A DNA stretch of 64,000 nt from Erodium maritimum. Lineage: Eukaryota > Streptophyta > Magnoliopsida > Geraniales > Geraniaceae. Shown here piece after piece: positions 56,959 to 64,000 of the stretch. Each line of letters starts with the position of its first letter. Positions within the stretch are counted from its first letter, which is position 1. The notes below the pieces were generated by a model. That model saw nothing but the letters and a program-made list of their open reading frames with translations, ran no database searches and was not told the DNA's origin. Position numbers and translations under genes: made by a program. Location: positions 38,399,825 to 38,463,824 of the forward strand of contig OY997591.1 in the NCBI GenBank assembly GCA_963921825.1, in the 5' to 3' direction.

Positions 56959-58178
56959 GGGAGGATTGGCTTGGGGATGGACTGCATGAGTGACACGAAA
57001 GACGGCTAAGGGATTTATCCCTCATACTACGGTATGGGAAAGATATCGGTTCTCGGCCGCTTGATCGAGAGAGACTGAAAGAATAGGATGGCCATGCACA
57101 TGATACTGGGTATCATATATTCAGTCATCTCACATATCAAGGAACGATGATTGAGAATAATAAAGATGACGACTCTATGCTTTATCTCAATCAGGATATC
57201 GGAGATAAAAGTATAATGACAGGGACGACAGAAAGGTTAGAATTGATAGGGTCGATTCGTTATGCAGTGTCAAGCTATACTAAAGTCTTGTTAGTTGCCA
57301 CTTAAATAGGATCAAGTAAAATGGGATTTTACGTTGATCTATTGACATGCATAAATCTAACGGTCATACTGGAGGATGAAACTCATTAACACATTTATGG
57401 AGAATGGCCAAAAGGGAGTTGTCTCGGGACATGACCAAAACTGGGTTTTGGGTCATGTGCCCGTAAGTGAATAGGACATTACAGATTGAGACAAGTCTTG
57501 GAGTCTTGGGATTGATCACGTCGGATAAAGTTGGACATTTCCAGTATGGAAGGCTTGGAAGCGATGAGCGCATCACATGACCTCGTTGGGAATGGCCACG
57601 GGCCATGTTCCAAGAGGCCCATGAGAGGCCCATGCAACCAAGACCCATGGAACTAATTAATCAAGTTTTGATTAATTATTACTAAGTAAGCAAGACAAGG
57701 ATTAAGGTGTTGGTGATTCATCACCTAACACCATCTTGTCTAGCCATACTTTGTCCTATTTACCCCTGACTTGACACCATACTTGTCCCATGCCTTTAGT
57801 TGGACAAGTATGGGGTTTGTTATGTGTAAGTAATCTTTTTTCAACATAACAAAAACAAGACAAGAATAGGAAACACAACTTCTCTCCCTCTCTCCCTACA
57901 ATTTCGGGTTTGGCAAGCTCCCACCTCCATTTTTGTGTTCATGAGTCCTCAAAGAGAAGAACTACGCGGCTTTGATTCCTATGTGGACACGTAGGCGTCT
58001 TGGAGACTCAAGCTAATCATTCGTTAACCGGTGTTCTTGTTTTGGTAAGAAATAGTGCTGAATTTTTCTCTTGTGAATCCATTCTTTGTTAGTAATTTCA
58101 TGGTTTTAATCGTCTCTTGGTTTTATTTATTTTCCGCTGCGATTTGGGTGATCTCCAACCCTACCTCGAGACCCAACA
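56959..58178 (+). repeat. COP-E 5' LTR, 5'-truncated
   Basis: From ATTGGCTTGGGGATGG (LTR position about 470) to GAGACCCAACA at 58178. Aligns with the COP-C LTRs with scattered differences. Confidence 0.9.
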
Positions 58179-58179
58179 G

Positions 58180-58192
58180 TGGTATCATAACC
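58180..58192 (+). other. COP-E primer binding site, mutated
   Basis: TGGTATCATAACC, two changes from the TGGTATCAGAGCC of the relatives. Confidence 0.75.
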
Positions 58193-59698
58193 ATGCTACC
58201 TTCGGGATTCACAAGACGGTGTTGAAAGTTTCGGTTTGGACATGTTAATTTGCCAAATTGTTTGATACCATGTTTTAAATTCTTTATTATGGATTTAATG
58301 CAAGTAAAATGAATTTTTGAAAATTATTTCAAATATGGAAATTTTGAAATTTTTTTGATTTTTCTTGTCTCGGGAGCGAGACTATCGGGGAGCCAAACCG
58401 GGACCGAACGGTGGTCCGTTGGACGGAGCTAGGCCAAGCATGACCATTGGATGGTTGATATGCCAAGGCTAAACCGTTTTGTTATTTATGACGAGTTTAG
58501 AACCGTCATGACGAACTCGAAGATCAAATGTTCAAAAGTTTCATTCTTGAACGGTTTAGATAAACCGAGCATCAAAAATTTTCGAAACTTGGCTATTAAA
58601 TAAAACCAGAAAATCACATGATTTTTTGATAACACGATGTGTGATGTGATGTTGGCATGGTGCACATTATATCCTCGAGCTCGTTTTAATTATTTATCGT
58701 TTTTCACAGCCTGCGAGCCGTTAGAGTTAGCGTGTAATTATTCTTTCAAGGTGTGGTCGTCTAACCACTTATTTGTAATATTTATTTATTCCCGACCTGC
58801 ATGTCGTGTATTAAATTGTACTATGTTGCTCAAGACGAAGAAAGGGCGAAAAGTTCATTTGGTTGCTTTTCGGGTGTTGGCATCGGCTTGGAGTTTATGG
58901 AGCTCAAGAAGCTAGTGGGAGTTAGTTTAGGGGGCTATATGTGCACATTTATCGCTTTATGCTTGATTTAGTTTATGCATGATTAATTATATCTGTTTTA
59001 GAATTGCATGCTTAACTTTATTTACCGAGCATATCACCTTACATGCAAAGATAAAATTGGAATTTTAATCCTTATGTGGGAGCCCTTAGAATCGTCATTA
59101 CATTGGATGTAGTTGACGGGTTCGAAGGAAGAATTACATTGGATGTAATTGTAGGTATCATTGCATTTGGAATGTAGTTGATGTGCTCATCGCATCTAGG
59201 ATGTGCCAAAGTTTTAAACACAACCGGACAAGTAAAAACGAGTCATGTCCGATACCTCCCAATTATCAACACCTTACTACCTCCCCATCCTATGGGTGTC
59301 ATGTGCATTAGCGGAGCATCCATGGGAAAGCAGGGTAGTAGGTTTGGACGACATATGTGGGTGTCGTGCGCATTAGCGGAGCACCTACATAGTCACGGGC
59401 CATAGTTGAAAATTGGTGGACCCGACTACGATTCTCAGCCTGAAGTTGATCTAGGGTAACAGATAGGGTAAGCCATGTACATAAGTACAGACCCTAGCCA
59501 AGAGTCACATTGGATGTGATTGGATGGAGTCCTACCGACATAGCTCGATTAAGTGGTGAGCATTAGTTCAGCTTAATCGAGTGAATCAAGGATATTGATT
59601 TCAGATTCTAAAGGTTTAGAATCGATTGCTGGTGTTTAAACTTGATCTTCATAAAATTTATTCAGTTTAGAGGTTGAATTTTATTTGTTTTAGATCTA
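58193..59698 (+). other. COP-E leader
   Basis: 1.5 kb, no gene seen. It keeps the TGG-loop hairpins (near 59100, 59131 and 59502) and the GTGTCGTGCGCATTAGCGG-type direct repeat (near 59295 and 59360). Confidence 0.75.
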
Positions 59699-60063
59699 AT
59701 GGCAAATTCAGCGAACATTAATAGTTTGTCATTAAAAACCATTCTTGATAGGGTCAAGATGAATGGGAAAAACTATTTAGACTGGTACAAAATTTTGAGG
59801 ATAGTCCTCAAGTATGAACACAAAGAATGTCCTTGACAAGGTTGTCTCTAAGACCATATTAGAGTTACACGAAGAGTCATTAACTGCTGAGAAGAATATA
59901 TCAGGGATCTGGGATCCAAGGATATTCTGATGGTCAACAAGGGAATTGGAAGGCGCAAGGGCGGGGTCCATGCGCACTTGGCGGGAAAGATGAGACACCT
60001 TAGAATGTCTGCTTCTACTGCCAACAGCCTGGTCATTGGAATCAGGATTACAGGAAGTTCACG
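59699..60063 (+). pseudogene. COP-E gag remnant
   Basis: ATG at 59699 (MANSANINSLSLKTILDRVK), then a gag block with N-to-K changes and an early frameshift near 59825. The central gag deletion is the same as in COP-B and COP-C. The zinc knuckle remnant near 60008-60060 has first-Cys code (TGCTTCTACTGC) but lacks the last Cys. Not functional. Confidence 0.82.
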
Positions 60064-60207
60064 GCTGATCTGAAGAAGGGTAGTGGGACTGCGCCTTCAT
60101 CAAATAGCCTGGATGATCTGAAGAAGGGCAGTAGGACTATGCCATCATTAGGAAACCTGGATGATCAAAGGAAGGGCGGAGGAACCGTGCCTTCATCTGG
60201 TATTAAA
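60064..60207 (+). repeat. Three 48-bp tandem units (COP-E)
   Basis: Units begin at 60064, 60112 and 60160; the same triplication as in COP-B and COP-C. Confidence 0.85.
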
Positions 60208-61650
60208 TCTATAGAGCTACATCTCTTTACTTCCAAAGATTCAAGGGTATTAGATACCAGGACTGAATCTCACACATGCACTAACATATAGTGGCTGAAA
60301 GTAGGAGAGGTTTGGAAAGCACGAAGTGGACCTCAAAGTTGTGGCAACTGCTGTAGGATCAATGAGTCTTGCTTTGCCAAGTGGCCTTGTCTTACTATTG
60401 TATAATGTATATTGCATACCTACTTTTAGTAGGAATATTATATCTATATCCGTGTTTCACAATGAAGGATATAATATTAATATTGGAAATGGAGTTTTCA
60501 ATGTTCTATGCAATGATATGTTTTATACCAGTAGTGACTTGGTTGGAGGATTGTACATATTAGATATGTTTAACAATGCCTCTAGTTCTATATATTACGT
60601 TAATACCATAAGGTCTAAATCCAACGATTTAAACCTAACTCTGTTATGGTACTGTCATTTGGGCCGCATAAACAAGAAGCGCCTATCAGTACTTCAGAAG
60701 TGTGGGCTTTCAGGTTCATTCGAATTCCATTCGATCGATAGCTGGAAGGTTTGTTTGATGGGGGAAATGACTAAAGCTCCCTTTATCGATCGCGGTGAAA
60801 GGGCGGATGAATTATTGGGGCTCATACACTCGAATTAGTGTAGACTAATAAGTTCACTTGACATGAGGGGTTTTAGCTACTTTATCACATTTACTGATGA
60901 TTACAGTAAACATGGTTATGTATATTTGGTGAGACATAAGTCTGAATCTTTTTTATAAATTCAAAGAGTTTAAGACTAAAGTAGAAAACCAGCTCGACAA
61001 AGGTATTAACGCACTTCGATAGGATCGAGGTGGAAAATACTTGTCCACAGAGTTATTAGATCATCTAAAAGGGAATGGGATCCTTTTGTAATGGACTCCT
61101 CCTGGGACACTGTAGTTGAAAGGTGTAGCCAAACGGAGAAATCGGACATTGTTAGACAATGGTCCGTTCCATGATTAGTTGGACTGATCTCCTGATTTCG
61201 TTTTAGGGTTATGCTATGGAGACGGCCATGCTCATGGTGAATAGGGCTTCGACAAAGGGTGTGGAAGGGACACCATTTTAGAAATGGTACGGGATGATGC
61301 CCGCTTTGCCCCTCCTAAAGATTTGTGGTTGTGAGGCTTATGTGAAACATTTGGTTTCGACTAAGCTAGAACCAAGATCTGAGATATGCACCTTCGTGTG
61401 CTATCCCAAAGCAACAAGGGGATACTACTTCTATAAACCCAATGAGAACATGGTGTTCGTCGCTTGGGGTAGGGTCTGTATGGAAAATGAGTTTTGTTTC
61501 CAAAGACGTCATTGGGAGGACTGTGCATCTCGAAGAAATTCAGGATGGTACAAATCCGTCTAAACCAATTGACAACCCAGTAGAAAGGGAGCCAGAGATG
61601 GTCGTAGAGTAAGAACCAATTCATGTTTCAATTCTGGAAGGTCCAAGGTG
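60208..61650 (+). pseudogene. COP-E protease and integrase remnant
   Basis: The protease block DSRVLDTRTESHTC lies near 60237-60280. The pre-integrase and integrase core frame runs to 60838 (LWYCHLGRINKKRLSVLQKC); the first Asp is Asn, followed directly by a private TAG (IHSN then stop). The second Asp block is near 61020, with another TAG (R-stop-DRGG). The Glu position is again Lys (GVAKRRNR near 61125). Blocks LKICGCEAYVKHL and GYYFYKPNENMVF lie at 61315-61455. It is more decayed than the COP-B and COP-C copies. Confidence 0.87.
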
Positions 61651-62624
61651 ATCTGAAAGGATCAGTCGTCCACCTCCAAGATATGGTATCAGGAGGTGAC
61701 AATGAAGTCATGGTGGATCACGATTATCCAGCCACCTTTCAGGAAGTCGTGGATGGCCCCGACTCCGAGTTATGGAGGAAATGCAATCTATGTCGGACGA
61801 CCGAGCCTGGGAACTGGTTGATCCCATAAATGGTGTGAGTACCATCTGATGTAAATGTATCTTCAAGGTGAAGATGGACATGGACGGCAACCCTTTGACC
61901 TACAAAGCTCAACTGGTGGCGAAAGGTTATAAGCAGATCCAATGGATTGACTATGAGGAAACCTTCTCCCTAGTGGCTATGGTCAAAATCGATCCAAATT
62001 CTTCTTGACATAACTGCGTATTATAAATACGAGATATGGTAAGTGGATGTCAAAACCGCTTTCCTAAATGGAAATTTGACTGAGTACGTTTGTATGTCTC
62101 GGCCCAAAGGTTTTGACGATCCGAAGAATAAGAGAAAGATTTATAAGTTGCTGAAATCCATTTATGGATTGAAACAAACTTCTCGGAGTTGGATCCTTCG
62201 TTTTGATGAAGCTGTAATTGGATTTGGCTTAATCAAGAACGATGATGAATCTTGCGTTTATAAGAAGGCTAGCGGTAACAAGATTATCTTTCTGGTTCTT
62301 ATTGAAAACGACATCCCAACCTTGCACGAGACTAAAGCTTGGTTGAGGAAGTGTTTTTCAATAAAGGACTTCGGCGATGCTTCTTATATCTTAGGGATTA
62401 ACATATGTAGAGATCGCACCAAGAGGGTCTTTGATTTTAGTCAGGGAAACTATGTGAACAAGGCATTGAGTAGGTTCTTAATGCTCGATTCAAAGAAAGG
62501 ACTCTTACCCACTAGTCATGGCATTCATCTCAGCAAGACTCGGTGTCCTAAGACACCTAATGAGCTGAAAAGGATGACGAGAATCTTATGCGCCTGGGGG
62601 AAGGATCGATCATATATGTCATGA
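61651..62624 (+). pseudogene. COP-E reverse transcriptase with YVDD loop deleted
   Basis: N-terminal RT pieces near 61730-61960, with a small deletion (ELW joins MEEMQS-like sequence) and a TGA in place of Cys in GCKW. The longest frame, 62043-62624, carries VDVKTAFLNGN, SIYGLKQTSRSW and SIKDFGDASYILGINICRD. The catalytic loop is missing exactly as in COP-B and COP-C (FLVLIENDIPTLHETK near 62289-62336). Here KICRD reads NICRD and the Gly of LGI is kept, so this copy split off before COP-C. Confidence 0.91.
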
Positions 62625-62758
62625 GATGTATGAAACCGGACGTCTCGTAAGCCTTATGTTGTACCAGTAGACATCAGTCTAACCCGGGGGAAAGATGAGG
62701 TTGAACTAGTCGTCGAAGGATGAGTAAATGCTAGTTTTTCAAGACAAATCCAGATGAC
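62625..62758 (+). pseudogene. COP-E start of RNase H, truncated
   Basis: Continues the copia sequence to CAAATCCAGATGAC and stops abruptly. The RNase H domain, polypurine tract and 3' LTR are missing; what follows is unrelated. Confidence 0.82.
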
Positions 62759-63097
62759 GGGAACAGGAAAGTAAAATTGTGTTAATGATAACACATGCCT
62801 TTTAAAATGTGTTATTGGTAATCAAAAATCAAAATAACATGTAAATAATCGTTTCCTAAAATGAAGGAGATTTTACTGTAGTTAGGTTACAAAATCCGGA
62901 CAATTTTGTATCCAATATTTTATCATTGGGATATCAAGCCTCTGTTCCTTATAATACAAAGTTTTTCCATTCATTTTAAAACCCAAATTCGTATCTTGTT
63001 CAACAACCGACGCCCACTCTCATTAAATTCCTAACCTTGGTTACTCACTATCATGTTGAAATCGTGAAGCCTCATGCCATTCCTGACTTTGTCTATA
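62759..63097 (+). promoter_or_regulatory. Upstream region of the RING-H2 gene
   Basis: AT-rich unique sequence between the cut copia end and the gene. TATAATA at 62950-62956 is the best TATA candidate, about 145 bp before the chosen ATG. A small palindrome, TGTGTTA-ATGA-TAACACA, lies near 62779-62796. If the promoter is short, all of it after the transposon is in this 340-bp space. Confidence 0.45.
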
Positions 63098-63772
63098 ATG
63101 GATCTCCGAAGCAGAAACTTGGTTATCCGCCATTCTTCTTCCGACACCAGCTTCCCCATTATAGCCATAGCCGTTATAGGAGTCTTGGCCACCGCCTTCT
63201 TGCTCGTCGGCTACTACATCTTCGTCATCAAGTGTTGTCTCAATTGGCACCGAATCGATCTCCTCCGCCGCTTCTCACTGTCCCGTAGCGACGACCCATT
63301 GACGGCGGCCGAGCCCCGAGGTCTCGATGAGGCCGTCATCAGATCAATCCCGATATTCCGGTTCAAGAAAGCAACCGACGACCGAGATTCCTGCGAATGC
63401 GCTGTCTGCCTGAACGAGTTCGAAGAAGACGAGAAGCTCAGAAGCATACCCGGTTGCAGCCACGTATTTCACATCGATTGCATCGACGTTTGGCTCCAAA
63501 GCAACGCCAATTGCCCCCTCTGCAGAAGCAGCATTTCGCTGCAAAGGACGGGCGAAGATTTTGTGGTGATAGAGCTAGTGAAAGAGGATTCAACAAGCAT
63601 GGGAGATGAATGTATGGACCTCAGAGGCAATCAAGATGAGCAAATCCAAGTCCAACCCATCCGAAGGTCTTCCACAGATCGGCAGCTGTTTGTGGCTGTT
63701 GAGGATATTGTTTCGCAGCAGAATAGGCAAGGCAGTGAGGTTAGTCCAATGGAAGGTTGTAGCACTAGTTAG
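63098..63772 (+). CDS. ATL-family RING-H2 finger E3 ubiquitin ligase
   Basis: A 224-residue membrane-anchored E3 ligase that would pass ubiquitin from an E2 to substrates. One transmembrane helix lies at residues 20-44, followed by the basic KCCLNWHRIDLLRRF stretch, the GLD motif of ATL proteins (75-77, GLDEAVIRSIPIF), and a RING-H2 finger at 101-142. The zinc ligands are C101, C104, C120, H122, H125, C128, C139 and C142, with the ATL-typical Pro118 and W132. No intron. I chose the ATG at 63098 (A at -3, G at +4; MDL start); an in-frame ATG at 63074 would add 8 residues in a weaker context. It resembles the ATL1/ATL16 type. The stop at 63770 looks premature: a plausible tail continues in another frame to 63854. 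Confidence 0.88.
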   Translation: MDLRSRNLVIRHSSSDTSFPIIAIAVIGVLATAFLLVGYYIFVIKCCLNWHRIDLLRRFSLSRSDDPLTAAEPRGLDEAVIRSIPIFRFKKATDDRDSCECAVCLNEFEEDEKLRSIPGCSHVFHIDCIDVWLQSNANCPLCRSSISLQRTGEDFVVIELVKEDSTSMGDECMDLRGNQDEQIQVQPIRRSSTDRQLFVAVEDIVSQQNRQGSEVSPMEGCSTS

Positions 63773-64000
63773 TGGTATAGGGAAGAGATCATTCTTTTCA
63801 TTTGGACATGGATCCACAACTAGTTCAGTTCTACCACTCTACTTGGAGCCTTAATACCCATTGATCCATTGATTAGGGAGGGTAGGTTGGGGGCTCCTGT
63901 CTGATTTTTAATTTTTTTTTTTTTTTTGGAAAGTAGCATGAATTAAAGTTAAAGGTTTTAAAGATAAAGCCCAATTTCATTACTCTTATTACTATGGATC
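63773..64000 (+). other. Downstream of the RING-H2 gene
   Basis: The first 82 bases keep an open frame (+1 relative to the gene) encoding RSFFSFGHGSTTSSVLPLYL, ending at TAA 63852-63854. After that there is an AT-rich stretch with a T run near 63908-63927. No clear polyadenylation signal or second gene. Confidence 0.5.

Larger units (their letters stand above)
56959..62758 (+). mobile_element. COP-E: Ty1/copia element, both ends truncated
   Basis: 3' part of a 5' LTR (56959-58178), a mutated primer site, leader, gag, protease, integrase and RT, stopping in the middle of the RT/RNase H boundary at 62758. No 3' LTR. It carries the same RT loop deletion, integrase Glu to Lys change, shortened gag and 48-bp triplication as COP-B and COP-C, plus many private stops. 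It is therefore an older, separate copy of that subfamily. Confidence 0.92.

Noticed and set aside
62770..62830. Possible miniature inverted-repeat element upstream of the ATL gene
   Set aside because: Only one short palindrome (7-bp arms) and a similar half-site nearby. No terminal repeats or target duplication could be defined.

Overview
This is plant nuclear DNA: almost entirely nested, mostly broken retrotransposons, with one ordinary host gene at the right edge. The plant-type primer sites (complementary to initiator tRNA-Met), the Ty1/copia, chromovirus-like Ty3/gypsy, Athila-like and L1-type reverse transcriptases, and an ATL-type RING-H2 gene all point to an angiosperm; I cannot name the species. 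Names used here: ATH (Athila-like host element), GYP-1 and GYP-2 (Ty3/gypsy), COP-A to COP-E (Ty1/copia).

Left and centre (1-44.7 kb). COP-A (+; 1-6233, its 5' LTR lies outside the window) sits in ATH, whose protease remnant is at 6234-6677. GYP-1 (-; 6678-43746) also sits in ATH, with target duplication TCTTA on both sides; ATH resumes at 43752 and runs into GYP-2 at 44727. Inside GYP-1, between its integrase and chromodomain-like coding parts, sits COP-B (-; 10045-36631, duplication GAGAG). Inside the 5' LTR of COP-B sits COP-C (+; 17268-35396, duplication AGGTG). This is a four-level nest: ATH > GYP-1 > COP-B > COP-C. When COP-C is removed, the two pieces of the COP-B 5' LTR add to 1688 bp, exactly the length of its other LTR.

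COP-C is not a simple element. It is a tandem array: LTR fragment, internal fragment, LTR, internal, LTR, internal, LTR. The unit is 6772 bp, and an 8.7-kb stretch repeats with no difference that I could see. COP-B, COP-C and COP-E share the same crippling lesions: a 21-nt in-frame loss over the reverse transcriptase YVDD motif, integrase first Asp to Asn and catalytic Glu to Lys, a shortened gag, and common stops. The subfamily therefore seems to have spread while dead, using proteins supplied by other elements.

Right side (44.7-64 kb). GYP-2 (+) is the least damaged element: 5' LTR, primer site, gag, protease, RT, RNase H, integrase and a chromodomain-like tail, broken by a gag-pol frame change, one stop and one 2-bp insertion; its 3' LTR is cut at 54848. 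Next comes a patchwork of truncated pieces: COP-D (-), an L1-type LINE reverse transcriptase fragment (+), and COP-E (+), which has lost both ends. The only host gene is an ATL-family RING-H2 E3 ligase at 63098-63772, beginning about 340 bp after the cut end of COP-E; its reading frame appears to break near the C-terminus. All lesion counts and identities were judged by eye.
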